Assembly (NCBI GenBank): GCA_903897925.1
Contig: CAIUDG010000038.1
Span: 1-46,985, forward strand
From: an uncultured beta proteobacterium
Lineage (GTDB): Bacteria; Pseudomonadota; Gammaproteobacteria; Burkholderiales; Burkholderiaceae_C
Direction of reading: 5' to 3'
Length of the DNA: 46,985 bases
In this document: one piece after another, positions 17,175-28,000 of the stretch
Position numbering within the stretch: position 1 is the first letter of the stretch
Layout of the letters: each line of letters opens with the position of its first letter
Notes under the pieces: model-generated
What the model was told of the DNA's origin: nothing
The model's input: only the letters and a program-made list of their open reading frames with translations
The model's database searches: none
Translations under genes and position numbers: made by a program

Positions 17175-20104
17175 TGGGGGTGTTCCTTGGTTGGGGCGGC
17201 CAGCGTTGCGGCAAGCAGCCGCTGCACCAGGTCCATTTCGGTGATCAGTTGGGCGTGTACCGCCGCCAGTGCGGCCAGTGGCGTTTCACTGCCGCGGGCT
17301 TCCAGTTCCGCGCAGCATGCACCGAGTGGCAGGGCACCCACGGCGCGTGCGGCCGACTTGAGCTTGTGGGCGGCAGCCACCAAGGCCTGCGCGTCGGCGC
17401 TGGAAAACGCCAGCGCGATGTCTGCCGCCAGTTGCTGCAGACTGTGGCCAAAGTCGCGCAAAAATTCGGCGATCACCGGCGGCTCGTTGCCGACCTGGGC
17501 GCGCAAAATATCCAGGTCCAGTGCGGCGGACGTGGCCAACGTTGTTGTAGTGGCGGGAGGGGCCGCGACCACGGCAGCTGGCAGCCACTTGTCCAGCAGC
17601 CCTTGCAGATCGGCCAGCGGGGTGGGCTTGCTCATGTAGTCGTCCATGCCCAGGGCGCGGCAGCGATCGGACTCCCCCTTCAGCGCATTGGCCGTCAGCG
17701 CAACAATCGGAATGCGTGGAAGCGCGGTTTGCAGCGCTTCCTCCGCACGGATCGCTGCGGCCAGCTGGTAGCCGTCCATGCGTGGCATGTGCAGGTCCGT
17801 AATCAGCAAGCCGTAGTCACCACTGCGCCATAGCTGCAGGGCGTCTTGTCCGTCACCCGTCAGGTCGGCGGTGAAGCCTAGCAACAGCAGTTGCTGCATG
17901 ATGACTTTCTGGTTCATGGCGTTGTCTTCGGCCACCAGAATCAGACGCCGCAGGCGGCGTGCCTCTTCGCGCGATAAGGCGCTGGGCGGTAGCTGCGAAG
18001 GGCGGTCCGCTTCGCTGGACAGCGCATCCTGGTAGGGCAGCCGACCGGCCGCCATAGCGACGGCACGCAGCAAGGCGGCGCGGGTCAGCACATTGCCGTC
18101 GACCGAGACACTGTCGGCGGTGAACTGCAGCGGATAGCGAGTCGGTCCGTGCCCAATGATGACAAAGCGGGTGTCGGCCTGGGCATTGTTGCGGGCCTTC
18201 GCGCGCAGGGTTTCCACCGGGCTGCCGTGCTCGGCGGCGATGTTCACCACCCAGACCCACAGGCCCGCGGGCAGCAGCGGCACGAGTGTGGTCGCTGCCG
18301 CCAGGTCATGCACCTGGCGGACTTGCGCGCCTGCGCTGGCAAGATAGCGCAGCAGATCGCCGGACAGGGTCCCGCCGTTGCCGACGATCAGGCAGTTCAA
18401 GTCCGCAACCGGTGATGGGGCCGCCAGTGCCGCCCCATGTTCGGCAGGCAGGGGGAAGGACAGTTGCACGGTAAACGTGGAGCCGCTGCCGGGCGTGCTG
18501 CGGACCTTAATCTGCCCGCCCATCAGTCGCACCAGGTTGGACGAGATGGCCAACCCCAGCCCGGTGCCGCCAAAGCGCCGGGTGGTCGAGGCATCGGCTT
18601 GGGTGAAGGCGTCAAACAGGTGGGCCAGCGTGGCTTCGTTCATGCCGATGCCGTTGTCCAGCACCTGAAATTCCACATCTGCGCGGTCGGTGCTACGGTG
18701 TGCTAGGACGGCACGCACGACGACCCGGCCGGTGGGCGTGCGATTGCCAGAAAATTTGATGGCGTTGTTGACCAGATTGATCAGCACCTGGCGCAAGCGC
18801 AACGAGTCGCCCAGCACCTGCTCCGGGAGTTGCGGATCGGTGAATAGCGCCAATTCCACTTGTTGCTTTTCAGCCAGGCGATTGAGCATGGCGCAGACGC
18901 GCTCCACCACGTCGGCAATGCCCAGCGGCTCACTTTCGATATCGAGGCGGCCGGCTTCAATTTTGGAGAAGTCGAGGATGTCGTCAATGATGGACAGCAG
19001 GGACTGTGCTGCCTCGCGCATCAGGTCCACCATGGCGACCTGGTGGCTCTTCAGGCTGGAGCGTGCCAGTACGTCAATCATGCCGATGACGCCATTCATG
19101 GGGGTCCGGATTTCATGGCTCATGGCCGCCAGAAACTCTGACTTGGCTTGCAGCGCCGCGTCTGCGGCATTGCGCGCATCTTCCAGTTCCTCGTTGCGCT
19201 GGCGTTCGCGTTCGTGGGCGTTGGCCAGGTCGGCGTACAGGCGCACGTTTTTCAACAGCAGCACGATCAGCACGAAGGACGATGCCAGCAGGCCGTAGAC
19301 CCGCCCGGAATAAAAACCGAGATCAAAGCGCGCGGCGTTCAGCACCGCGGCCAGCGCCACGTCAAATAGCATGGCTACCAGCGACACCATCAGCCACAGG
19401 TCGAGCACCGAGCGGGTTGGTTGTTGCCAGACCCGCAGCAAGGCCCACAGCACCAGTGCCCAGGTGACGGTGGCCACCAGCTGTTTGCCGGAATCGTCCT
19501 GATTGCCACGCATGATGACCGGCAGGTAGCCGTGGCCCTGGGTGGTCAGCAGCATGACGCCAACACACAGCAGCACGGTCAGGGCCAGCGCGGGCACTGC
19601 CAGCCTGCGCGCAGACTGGGGCGTGGCGCTAGCACTGCTGTCTGTTGCCAGCGCCTGCTGCTTCAGCTGCAGATAGGCCAGGATAAACAGCGGAAATCCG
19701 CCGTGCCAGATAAAGTACAGCCAGGCAGTGGTTTGCGGGCCGGCGCCGAATGCCCCGGTGGGCGTGAACAGCCCGGGAAAGCTCAGCGCATGCGCAATGG
19801 CCATGCCGGCGCTGAAGACGTAGCCACAGGCCAGCGCCAGCAAGGCCTGCGCGCGCAGGAATTTGTATTGCCCCAACAGCAGCACGGCGGTGATGAGGTC
19901 ATTGGTGACAATGGCGGACTGATAGATCGGAATAAATGCCGGCAGTTGCGGCATGGCCACGCGTGCAAAGGGCGCGGCGGCAAGAAAGAACACGACCGAA
20001 ACTGCCAGCGCGCCAAGCGCCATTTGCCGATTTCCGGTATCGGCAGGCAAGGTATATAAATAGGCCGACCAATGGTCGCGCGCAACCTGATTTTTGCCCG
20101 GCAC
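17171..20104 (-). CDS. Hybrid sensor histidine kinase with MASE4-like membrane domain, two receivers (one degenerate) and HPt
   Basis: This 977-residue protein starts at a GTG preceded by GGGAG. About eight transmembrane helices in residues 28-287 resemble the MASE4 sensor ([23 protein letters not shown]). A coiled segment leads to HisKA with His330 ([10 protein letters not shown]), then a HATPase with N-box ([13 protein letters not shown]), DNGIGM and [10 protein letters not shown]. Residues about 568-690 are a degenerate receiver with no clear acceptor Asp. An intact receiver follows at about 720-840 (Asp770 in [13 protein letters not shown]), and an HPt domain at about 865-945 with His913 in [13 protein letters not shown]. 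This supports a His-Asp-His-Asp phosphorelay ending on the REC-EAL and/or REC protein encoded downstream with overlapping codons. Confidence 0.94.
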   Translation of the reverse strand: MPGKNQVARDHWSAYLYTLPADTGNRQMALGALAVSVVFFLAAAPFARVAMPQLPAFIPIYQSAIVTNDLITAVLLLGQYKFLRAQALLALACGYVFSAGMAIAHALSFPGLFTPTGAFGAGPQTTAWLYFIWHGGFPLFILAYLQLKQQALATDSSASATPQSARRLAVPALALTVLLCVGVMLLTTQGHGYLPVIMRGNQDDSGKQLVATVTWALVLWALLRVWQQPTRSVLDLWLMVSLVAMLFDVALAAVLNAARFDLGFYSGRVYGLLASSFVLIVLLLKNVRLYADLANAHERERQRNEELEDARNAADAALQAKSEFLAAMSHEIRTPMNGVIGMIDVLARSSLKSHQVAMVDLMREAAQSLLSIIDDILDFSKIEAGRLDIESEPLGIADVVERVCAMLNRLAEKQQVELALFTDPQLPEQVLGDSLRLRQVLINLVNNAIKFSGNRTPTGRVVVRAVLAHRSTDRADVEFQVLDNGIGMNEATLAHLFDAFTQADASTTRRFGGTGLGLAISSNLVRLMGGQIKVRSTPGSGSTFTVQLSFPLPAEHGAALAAPSPVADLNCLIVGNGGTLSGDLLRYLASAGAQVRQVHDLAAATTLVPLLPAGLWVWVVNIAAEHGSPVETLRAKARNNAQADTRFVIIGHGPTRYPLQFTADSVSVDGNVLTRAALLRAVAMAAGRLPYQDALSSEADRPSQLPPSALSREEARRLRRLILVAEDNAMNQKVIMQQLLLLGFTADLTGDGQDALQLWRSGDYGLLITDLHMPRMDGYQLAAAIRAEEALQTALPRIPIVALTANALKGESDRCRALGMDDYMSKPTPLADLQGLLDKWLPAAVVAAPPATTTTLATSAALDLDILRAQVGNEPPVIAEFLRDFGHSLQQLAADIALAFSSADAQALVAAAHKLKSAARAVGALPLGACCAELEARGSETPLAALAAVHAQLITEMDLVQRLLAATLAAPTKEHPQ

Positions 20105-20702
20105 AGATACTCCCGAATGATCTCAATGCGGTGCGCAGCCCCGTCGCCTGGATCGGGCTGGCGCAATGGCGAAAATATGGAAACTATTTGTAATTAATTT
20201 GCGTGCAGCTTAATTGAATAGTTCGGAGCTTGCAATATGCGGCGCGGATAAATGAATGTAAAAATTTTGACTGCAAAAGCCGGAGTCGCACTTGAATAAC
20301 TATATGGTTATTCGCCAAATGCTAATGGATGTCATTTGAGCCGGCTGGCGCTGCACTGGGGTTTCCTGCGCTTGGCGGATGGGCCGTAACGGCAAGGCCG
20401 GGTTGCTAAAGTTTGGCGCCAGCAATAGCCGCTGTGGTAATCGCATGCCTAGTTAATTTGCTTATATGCTGAATACCTTTGTAGGCATATTCCTACAAAT
20501 ATGCTATTTGTAATAAATCGAAATGGCGATGCGTGCTGCCTTGGCGGCTTTTATATTTGATATATGCACTTGAAATGATGAAAACTGCAGGCGCGGTTTG
20601 TCTGCGATTTATGCACATTTGATATGCGGTAAATATCCGCGGCATGGCAAGTGGAACGCCGCGCTCGCTTTGCAGCCGGCGCATTTTCTGCCGCCCAGCC
20701 TC
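20105..20702 (+). other. 598-base AT-rich intergenic region without a recognisable gene
   Basis: This stretch is clearly richer in A and T than the genes on either side and has no convincing coding frame on either strand. It lies between the upstream end of the kinase operon (starting at 20104, leftward) and the downstream end of the Ser/Ala-rich gene (stop at 20703). It should hold the kinase operon promoter. It contains several inverted repeats, the best at 20478-20499. A small RNA or transferred remnant cannot be excluded. Confidence 0.7.
20478..20499. repeat. Perfect 8-base inverted repeat with 6-base spacer
   Basis: TTTGTAGG and CCTACAAA flank CATATT. The arms could be a dimeric regulator site or a small RNA hairpin. 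No T-run follows on either strand, so a simple terminator is unlikely. A second, shorter repeat (AATAAC-N6-GTTATT) lies near 20295-20312 in the same gap. Confidence 0.6.
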
Positions 20703-21557
20703 CTACGCTCCGGCGGTGGTGCTGCCCAGGCCCTGGCTTGCCGGCAACTGGTTCAACAGGCTGAATTTCAACTCCGCCGACTGGCTGGCGCCCGCCGCTG
20801 TGCCCGCCGGGTTGCTGGCGTTCAGCTGCACCGGTTGGTGGAACTGGCCTTGGTGCAGCAGCGCTAGCAGGTTCTTCAAATCGTCGGCAAACGGAATCGC
20901 CGGCCCTGTGCTGGCTGCTGGAGCCGTGGCCGTGGCAGTGGCCGGACTGGCGCTGCTGGGCGGGATCGGGTTGATCACGTTGCCGCTGGTGTCCGACGCC
21001 GCTGCGCTATTCGACTGGGTCGTGACGCTGCTTTGTTCCGTGTCCTGGATTTGTACCTCCACCTGGAACGTGAAGCGCTTGCCATCGGCGGTCTGCAGCG
21101 TTCCGGTACCGACGAATTCGGAGGCGTCCTGCAGCGTGGCAGTCGCCGAGCGGGTTTGGCCTTGTCCGTTGCTGCTGGTTTTTTCGGTGCTTGAATAGCT
21201 AGAGCTGGCGGATAGCTGGTCGCTACTCAGGCTCAGTTGCATGGAGTTGGCGGCGTCACCAAACAGGCTCTTGGCGAAGTTGCTGACAAACTGCAGTGCG
21301 GCACTTTCGGTGGCCTGTCCGAGTTGCGCGGCGCGCTGCATCAGGGTCGCGCTGGGGCTGCTGTTCTGGCTGGAAAGTATTTTTGCGTTGCTGGACAGCG
21401 AAACCGAGTCGCTATAGGCCGACGGCGCATTGCTGGCACTGGCCACTGCCGAGGACGTTGCCGGCAAGGCGCTCTTGCCGGCGCTATTCAGAGCCGACAG
21501 GAGTGATGTGTCCCAGGGCGGGGCGTAGGCATTTCCGCTAGCCGATACAGCGCTCAT
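20703..21557 (-). CDS. Unrecognised Ser/Ala-rich protein
   Basis: This 284-residue protein starts at an ATG with a strong GGGGGA site upstream. It has no signal peptide or transmembrane segment. Serine and alanine are very abundant (for example SSAVASASNAPSAYSDSVSLSS and SSDQLSASSSYSS). One more ordered part, about residues 140-172, reads DASEFVGTGTLQTADGKRFTFQVEVQIQD, a beta-rich look. The C-terminal third is Pro/Ala/Thr-rich linker followed by DDLKNLLALLHQGQF. The composition recalls hook-length or flagellar secretion-substrate proteins, and chemotaxis genes are nearby, but I see no decisive motif. Function unknown. Confidence 0.78.
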   Translation of the reverse strand: MSAVSASGNAYAPPWDTSLLSALNSAGKSALPATSSAVASASNAPSAYSDSVSLSSNAKILSSQNSSPSATLMQRAAQLGQATESAALQFVSNFAKSLFGDAANSMQLSLSSDQLSASSSYSSTEKTSSNGQGQTRSATATLQDASEFVGTGTLQTADGKRFTFQVEVQIQDTEQSSVTTQSNSAAASDTSGNVINPIPPSSASPATATATAPAASTGPAIPFADDLKNLLALLHQGQFHQPVQLNASNPAGTAAGASQSAELKFSLLNQLPASQGLGSTTAGA

Positions 21558-21720
21558 GATTCCCCCACCTAATAAAAACCGAACCAGTCTCTTGTCTCGG
21601 CAAAATTTCCGGGAACCTTAGCTTTTTTTGCTCCGCAGTGGCCCGGCATGGCTATTTGCAGCACCGCCGGAGCCGCGCGAAGAGTGCTATTCGGTGGCCC
21701 GCCAGCGCCGATAGGACAAG

Positions 21721-21738
21721 TTTGGTAACATAACCAAA
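21721..21738. promoter_or_regulatory. Palindromic operator candidate abutting the TetR start codon
   Basis: TTTGGT and ACCAAA are perfect 6-base arms around AACATA. The palindrome ends at the base before the ATG of the TetR-family gene. TetR proteins often repress their own operon by binding such palindromes, so autoregulation of the tetR-RND operon is likely. Its position leaves no space for a normal ribosome site. Confidence 0.6.
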
Positions 21739-22413
21739 ATGCACGCACAGCCCTGTACTTCAGCCGCTATCGCCGGGAAAACCAAGGCTGATGTCAAGGC
21801 GCGTCTGCTCAATGCTGCCGTTGAAGTAGTGCGTAACGAAGGTATTCACGCACTGACCCAGGCCCGTGTATCCAGTGTTGCCGGCCTGCGCCAAAGCCAC
21901 CTGACCTATTACTATCCGACGCGCAAGGCCTTGCTGACAGCAATTGCCGAGGCGTGTGCCGAGATTACGGTGTGCAACATGGGCAATACCGAAGAAGCCG
22001 ATTTGCCACCGAGCCTGGCGCAGTATTTCGAGTTTGTAGCCGCCAAAATGAGCGACCCCTCGCTGTGCCGCATTCTGGTCGCGCTGACCTATTCGTCAGA
22101 AGAAGATGCGTCCCTGAAAGTCTGGATGCAAGATTTTCGCCGGCGTGCATTGCAGCGCTTTCGCAAGTCCTTGCAGCACTATGGCGTGGCGCTGACGGAG
22201 AGCCAGCTGGCCATGTTCTATGCCCTGGTGACCGGACTATCCGTGGTCCATCTCTCGGAATCCACAGAACAATCAGCACGTGAATTGCGCCGCCTGTTTT
22301 TGCTGGCGGCGAAACAACTGGTGGCTTTGGCCCCGCAAGCCGCAGCACCCGCCGTTCGACGCAAGAAAGCGCCAGCCCCTATGCCCAAACCCAATGCCGT
22401 ATGTCTAGATTGA
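21739..22413 (+). CDS. TetR-family transcriptional regulator of the RND efflux operon
   Basis: This 224-residue regulator has a TetR N-terminal helix-turn-helix at about residues 20-68 (ARLLNAAVEVVRNEGIHALT, then HLTYYYPTRKALLTAIAE), followed by a helical ligand-binding and dimerisation domain. The C-terminus is a basic Ala/Pro-rich tail. No Shine-Dalgarno sequence sits at the usual distance from the ATG, because an 18-base palindrome fills that space; AGGACAAG lies about 18 bases further up. Translation may therefore be leaderless or inefficient. Its last 13 bases overlap the outer-membrane efflux gene, so it belongs to the efflux operon and most likely represses it in the absence of an unknown ligand. 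Confidence 0.92.
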   Translation: MHAQPCTSAAIAGKTKADVKARLLNAAVEVVRNEGIHALTQARVSSVAGLRQSHLTYYYPTRKALLTAIAEACAEITVCNMGNTEEADLPPSLAQYFEFVAAKMSDPSLCRILVALTYSSEEDASLKVWMQDFRRRALQRFRKSLQHYGVALTESQLAMFYALVTGLSVVHLSESTEQSARELRRLFLLAAKQLVALAPQAAAPAVRRKKAPAPMPKPNAVCLD

Positions 22414-23921
22414 CCCCCCCACCTGTCGCCCGTCGCCTGACGCCCCTGGCACTGAGTCTTGCGCTCGCCGCCTGTGCCGTCGGTCCACACTACCAGACCC
22501 CGGGCGCCGCGCCGACCGAGGCCGCAGCCCAATACACCGAGGGCGCGCTGGCGCCACACACGGTTGCGGCACAGGGCACCGATGGCGCAGCACAGCAATT
22601 TGGCGTGGGCCAGGACATTCCTGCGCAATGGTGGACCTTGTTCCAATCCAGCGCGCTGGACCAGCTGGTGCGCCAGGCGATGGACCAGAACCCATCGCTG
22701 GCGGCTGCCCAGGCCGCGCTGCGCCAGGCCGAAGAAAGCTATTCCAGCGTATCGGGCAGTTTGAATGCGCCGGCGGTGAGCGCCGGTCTGACGGCTGGGC
22801 GGCAGCGTTCGTCGGCGCTGAATTCGGGTGTCCCCGGGGGCGTGGAATACAGCCTGTACAACGCCTCGGTGAACGTCAGCTATTCGGTCGATGTGTTTGG
22901 TGCCAACCGCAGCACGCTGGAAGGCCAGCAGGCCGCCATCGACTACCAGCGCTTCCAGGTGGAAGCCACCTATCTGACGCTGAGTGCGAATGTGGTGACT
23001 GCGGCCATTCGCGAAGCCTCGCTGCGCGCGCAACTCAAAGCCACCCAGGACATGCTGCAGGACCAGGCCAGCCAACTCGCTGTGGTTGAGCAGCAATATG
23101 CCGCTGGCGCCGTGCCACTGGCGGCAGTGCTGGCGCAGCGCAGTGCTCTGGCGGGTTTCCGCGCCGGTATTCCGGCGCTGGAAAAATCGCTGGCGCTGAC
23201 GCGCCACCAGTTGGCCGTGCTGGCGGGCCAGGCGCCGGGCCAGGCGGCGCTGGCTGCCTTCGATCTGGATTCACTGAAGTTGCCACAACAGCTGCCGCTG
23301 TCGCTAGGCTCCGACTTGCTGCGCCAGCGCCCGGACATCCGGGCCAGCGAAGCCTTGTTGCACCAGGCCTCGGCGCAGGTGGGTGTGGCCACGGCAAATT
23401 TGTATCCCCAGTTCAATTTGACGGCGAGCATGAGTTCCACCGCCACCGACCCGAGCCAGCTGTTTGACGCCGCCGCGGCCGGCTGGAGTTTGCTGGGGGG
23501 AATTACCCAGCCGCTGTTCAATGGCGGAGCGCTGGATGCCAAGCGCCGAGCCGCACAAGCCGGCTATGAAGCGGCGCAAAGCCAGTACCGCAGTGTCGTG
23601 CTGCAGGCCTTTCAGAATGTGGCCGACAGTTTGCGCGCGCTGGAGTTTGATGCCAGCACGCTGCAGCAGCAGGCCGAGGCGCTTAATGCCGCCAAGCAAT
23701 CGTTGGACCTGAGCCAGCGCCAATACGAACTCGGCGCGCTCAGCTATCTGGCCTTGCTGGATGCGCGGCGCAGCTACCAGCAGGCCAATATCAACTGGGT
23801 CAGTGCGCGGGCTGCGCGCTATGCCGATACGGCGGCCCTGTTTCAGTCCCTGGGCGGCGGTTGGTGGAACCGGCCTGCGGCCGCGCAGCCGGCGCTGCCG
23901 GCCCCCATTGCAGATCATTGA
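22401..23921 (+). CDS. Outer-membrane efflux lipoprotein (NodT/OprM family)
   Basis: This 506-residue protein is the outer-membrane channel of a tripartite pump. The signal peptide ends in a lipobox (LAAC at about residue 24), followed by VGPHYQTP, the standard start of NodT-type factors. The two repeated OEP halves are visible (ALDQLVRQAMDQNPSLAAAQAALRQAE and, later, SLDLSQRQYELGALSYLALLDARRSY), as is the LRQRPDIRASEALLHQASAQVGVA segment conserved in the family. Its ATG lies inside the end of the tetR gene (13-base overlap). The adaptor and inner-membrane pump follow at 16 and 9 base spacings, giving a complete pump operon. Confidence 0.95.
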   Translation: MSRLTPPPVARRLTPLALSLALAACAVGPHYQTPGAAPTEAAAQYTEGALAPHTVAAQGTDGAAQQFGVGQDIPAQWWTLFQSSALDQLVRQAMDQNPSLAAAQAALRQAEESYSSVSGSLNAPAVSAGLTAGRQRSSALNSGVPGGVEYSLYNASVNVSYSVDVFGANRSTLEGQQAAIDYQRFQVEATYLTLSANVVTAAIREASLRAQLKATQDMLQDQASQLAVVEQQYAAGAVPLAAVLAQRSALAGFRAGIPALEKSLALTRHQLAVLAGQAPGQAALAAFDLDSLKLPQQLPLSLGSDLLRQRPDIRASEALLHQASAQVGVATANLYPQFNLTASMSSTATDPSQLFDAAAAGWSLLGGITQPLFNGGALDAKRRAAQAGYEAAQSQYRSVVLQAFQNVADSLRALEFDASTLQQQAEALNAAKQSLDLSQRQYELGALSYLALLDARRSYQQANINWVSARAARYADTAALFQSLGGGWWNRPAAAQPALPAPIADH

Positions 23922-23937
23922 ATCGTAGGAGAACTTT

Positions 23938-25053
23938 ATGACCAAACGCATGTTCATCATGCTCGGAGCAATCGTGGTGCTGGTGGCGGCGCTGGCGTTC
24001 GGCTTCTATTTGCATATCCAGAAGCTGATGGCAGCTTCGCCCAAGCCGGGGCCGCAAACCGTGACCAGCATGAAAGTGCCGGCGCTGGAGTGGCAACCGC
24101 AGTTGAATGCCGTCGGCAGCCTGGTGGCGGTGCACGGTGTCGATCTGGCGGCGGAAGTGGCGGGCCTGGTACGCACTGTCAACTTCCATTCCGGCCAGGA
24201 AGTAGCGGCCGGACAGGTGTTGCTGCAGCTGAATGCCGACGCCGACCTGGCGCAATTGCATATCGCCGAAGCGGCTGCCGAGTTGTCCGGCCTGGTGTAC
24301 CAGCGTGACCAGGCGCAGCTCGAGGCCAAGGCCATCAGCCAGGCACAGTTCGATGCCGATGCTGCCGACCTCAAAGGCAAGAAGGCGCAAGTGGCGCAAC
24401 AGCAGGCGCTGGTCGACAAGAAAACCATTCGCGCGCCATTCGCCGGGCGCCTGGGTATCAGCACCGTCATGCCGGGCCAGTATGTGAATGCGGGCGACAA
24501 GTTTGTCACGCTGCAGAGCCTGAACCCGATTCTGGTGGATTTCAATTTGCCGCAGCAGCGTTTGTCGCAACTGAAAGTGGGCCAGCCGATCGATCTGGCA
24601 GTGGACGCCTATGCCGGCGCTGCCCTGGCCGGAAAAATCAGCACCATCAATCCACGTGTCGATGCGAATACCCGCAATGTGCAGGTGGAAGCCACGCTGG
24701 ACAACAGCAAGCACCAACTCTTGCCCGGCATGTTCGCCAATGTGGCCGTCAATGTGGGCGCCAAGGGCCGTTTCCTGACCCTGCCGCAAACCGCGATTGC
24801 CTACAACCCTTACGGTGCCACCGTGTTCGTACTGAAGCCCGATAGCGCCAACCCGAAGCAGTTGGTGGCGCAACAGGTATTTGTCACCACCGGCTTGACC
24901 CGGGGTGACCAGGTGGCGGTGCTGAAAGGCCTGGAAGAAGGCCAGGAGGTGGTGACCAGCGGTCAGATGAAGCTGAAAAATGGCACCCCGGTGGTAGTGG
25001 ACAACACGGTGCAGCCGGCCAACAGCCCGAACCCCAAGCCGCAAGAACACTGA
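23938..25053 (+). CDS. RND efflux periplasmic adaptor (membrane fusion protein)
   Basis: This 371-residue adaptor starts at an ATG preceded by TAGGAG. One N-terminal transmembrane helix (residues 6-24) anchors it. The lipoyl half-motif GLVRTVNFHSGQEVAAGQVLLQL, a short coiled hairpin (about 100-155), the second lipoyl half (IRAPFAGRLGISTVMPGQYV) and the beta-barrel and membrane-proximal domains follow in normal order. It bridges the RND pump encoded nine bases downstream to the outer-membrane factor encoded upstream. The hairpin is short compared with AcrA, as in adaptors of the MexH/VexC kind. Confidence 0.95.
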   Translation: MTKRMFIMLGAIVVLVAALAFGFYLHIQKLMAASPKPGPQTVTSMKVPALEWQPQLNAVGSLVAVHGVDLAAEVAGLVRTVNFHSGQEVAAGQVLLQLNADADLAQLHIAEAAAELSGLVYQRDQAQLEAKAISQAQFDADAADLKGKKAQVAQQQALVDKKTIRAPFAGRLGISTVMPGQYVNAGDKFVTLQSLNPILVDFNLPQQRLSQLKVGQPIDLAVDAYAGAALAGKISTINPRVDANTRNVQVEATLDNSKHQLLPGMFANVAVNVGAKGRFLTLPQTAIAYNPYGATVFVLKPDSANPKQLVAQQVFVTTGLTRGDQVAVLKGLEEGQEVVTSGQMKLKNGTPVVVDNTVQPANSPNPKPQEH

Positions 25054-25062
25054 AGCACGGCC

Positions 25063-28000
25063 ATGAATTTCACTGACCTATTTATTCGCCGACCGGTGCT
25101 GGCCTCAGTGGTCAGCCTGCTGCTGGTGGTGCTCGGACTGCGCGCGCTCTTCAGCCTGCCGGTTAACCAATACCCGCGCACGCAAAATGCCGTGGTGACG
25201 GTATCCACCGCCTACTACGGTGCCGACGCGCAAACCGTGGCTGGATTTATTACGCAGCCGCTGGAGTCGGCGATTGCGCAGGCCCAGGGCATTGACTATC
25301 TGTCCTCGTCCAGCAGCAGCGGTGTGTCCACCATCACCGCCACGCTGCGTTTGAACTACGATGCCAATCGGGCCTTGACCGAAATCAATACCCAGGTGGC
25401 TTCGGTCAAAGGCCAGTTGCCAGCGCAGGCGCAGCAGCCGGTGTTGACGGTACAAACCGGACAGACCACTGACGCCATGTACATCGGCTTCTACAGCGAT
25501 GTGCTGCCGACCAACAATGTCACCGATTTTCTGAGCCGCGTGGTCAAGCCCAAGCTCGATGCGGTGCCTGGCGTACAGACCGCCGAACTGCTCGGTGCGC
25601 GGCAGTTTGCCTTGCGTGCCTGGCTTGACGCCGATCGCATGGCGGCGCACAACATTACGGCCGCCGATGTCAGCGCCGCGCTGGCCAGCAACAACTACCT
25701 GGCGGCGCTCGGTGCCAGCAAGGGCCAGATGGTCACGGTGCCGCTGACGGCGGGTACCGATCTGCATTCGGTGCAGGAGTTCAACCAGCTGGTGGTCAAA
25801 CAAAGTGGCGATTCGCTGGTGCGACTGGAAGATGTGGCCAACGTTACGCTGGGCTCGGAAAACTACGATTTCAACGTGGCCTTCAGTGGTGAGCGTTCGG
25901 TGTTCGTGGGTATCAAGGTGGCGCCCGAGGCGAATATTCTGGACGTGGCCAAGAGCGTGCGCGCAGCGTTCCCGGAAATCCAGGGCCAGTTGCCGGCCGG
26001 TGTGACCGGACAAATTGTGTATGACTCGACCGAGTTTATTAACACCTCTATCAGCGAAGTGATCAAGACCCTGGTCGAAGCGCTGCTGATTGTGACGGTG
26101 GTGATTTTCCTGTTCATGGGCAACTTCCGCGCCGTGCTGGTGCCGGTGATAGCCATGCCCTTGTCGCTGATCGGCACTTTTTTCATGATGTTGATGCTGG
26201 GCTATTCCATCAATCTGCTGACACTGCTGGCGTTGGTGCTGGCAATCGGCCTGGTGGTGGACGATGCCATCATCGTGGTGGAAAACGTTGACCGGCACAT
26301 GCGCGAGGAAGGCAAGACCCCGATGGAAGCGGCGCTGATGGCGGCGCGCGAACTCGGCAGTCCGATTCTGGCGATGACGGTGGTGCTGATTGCGGTGTAT
26401 GTGCCGATTGGCTTTCAGGGGGGGCTGACCGGCGCCCTGTTCTCCGAATTTGCATTTACGCTGGCCGGTGCCGTGGCGGTGTCGGGCCTGGTCGCGCTGA
26501 CCTTGTCGCCAATGATGTGCTCGCGCATATTCCGGCCGGACCAGGACAACGGCCGCTTTGTGCACTTCATTGACAACGTATTCGGTCGCTTGCGCGGTGC
26601 CTATGAGCGCACCTTGCACAGCTTGTTGAATACCTGGGTCGTGCTGATTGTGATGGCCTTGATATTGTTTGGACTGATGGGCCTGATGATGAAGATGTCG
26701 CAATCCGAACTGGCGCCGGAAGAGGACCAGGGCATTGTGATGTCGCAGGTGGTGGGCATGCCGAATGCCACGTCCGACCAGATGCAGACCTACGCCAACC
26801 AGGTGTTCCAGGTGGCCAAGGGCATTCCTGAATACAAGCAGATGTTCCAGATCACCGGCGTGCCCACGCTGAACTCGGGCATTGGTGGCGTGCTGGTGAA
26901 AACCTGGGACGAGCGGGTGCGCAGCGCCAAGGAAATCCAGAAGGATTTGCAGGCGCAATGGAACAAAATTGCCGGCGCGCGCGTAGCGGCGTTTCAGTTT
27001 CCGCCGCTGCCGGGTGCTTCCGGTTTGCCGGTGCAGTTTGTCATTACCACCACCGAACCGTTTGAAAACCTGAATCAGGTGACGCAGGCGGTGCTGGACA
27101 AAGTGCGTGCCTCCGGCAAGTTCTATTTTGTTGACGTTGATTTGAAGCTCGACAAGCCGCAGGTCAACGTGGTGGTTGACCGCGACAAAATTGCCGCGCT
27201 GGGGCTGACGCAGCAGGATGTCGGGCAGGCGCTCGGCGCCGCACTGGGCGGTGGCTATGTGAACTATTTTTCGATTGCCGGGCGCTCTTACAAAGTGATT
27301 CCGCAAGTGCAGCAGACCGACCGTCTGAACCCGGACAAGTTACTTGATTTCTATCTGCGCCTGCCCGGTGGCGGCCAGGTGCTGGCCAGCACGGTGGCCC
27401 ACGTGCAGTCGGAAGTGGTGCCGGAATCGATCAGCCGTTTCCAGCAGCTCAACTCGGCGACCATCTCCGGTGTGTCGGGCGCTTCGCAGGGCGAAGTGCT
27501 GGACTATATGCGCAGCGTGGTGAAGGCAGTGGCGCCTAGCGGCTATACCGTGGACTACGCCGGACAGTCACGCCAGTACATGCAGGAGTCGGGCGGCTTT
27601 GTTGTCACCTTGCTGTTTGCAGTGGTGATTGTGTTCCTGGTGCTGGCGGCGCAGTTTGAGAGCTTCCGGGACCCGATCGTGATTCTGGTCTCGGTGCCGC
27701 TGGCGCTGTTTGGCGCAATGATTTTCATCTTCCTGGGCTTTTCCTCGATCAATATTTATACCGAGGTCGGATTGGTGACCCTGATGGGCCTGATCAGCAA
27801 GCACGGTATTTTGATTGTTGAGTTCGCCAACCACTTGCGTGCAGCGGGCAAGAGCAAACGGCAGGCGATTGAAGAAGCCGCCAGCACGCGCCTGCGGCCG
27901 ATTTTGATGACCACGGCGGCGATGGTGTTTGGTGTATTGCCGTTGGTCATTGCCTCGGGTGCTGGCGCCGCGGGCCGCCAGGCCATGGGCCTGGTGATTT

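Noticed and set aside
25105..27306. 733-residue open frame on the minus strand
   Set aside because: It is antisense to the RND pump gene; its His/Gln/Arg-rich text is the usual reverse reading of GC-rich code.
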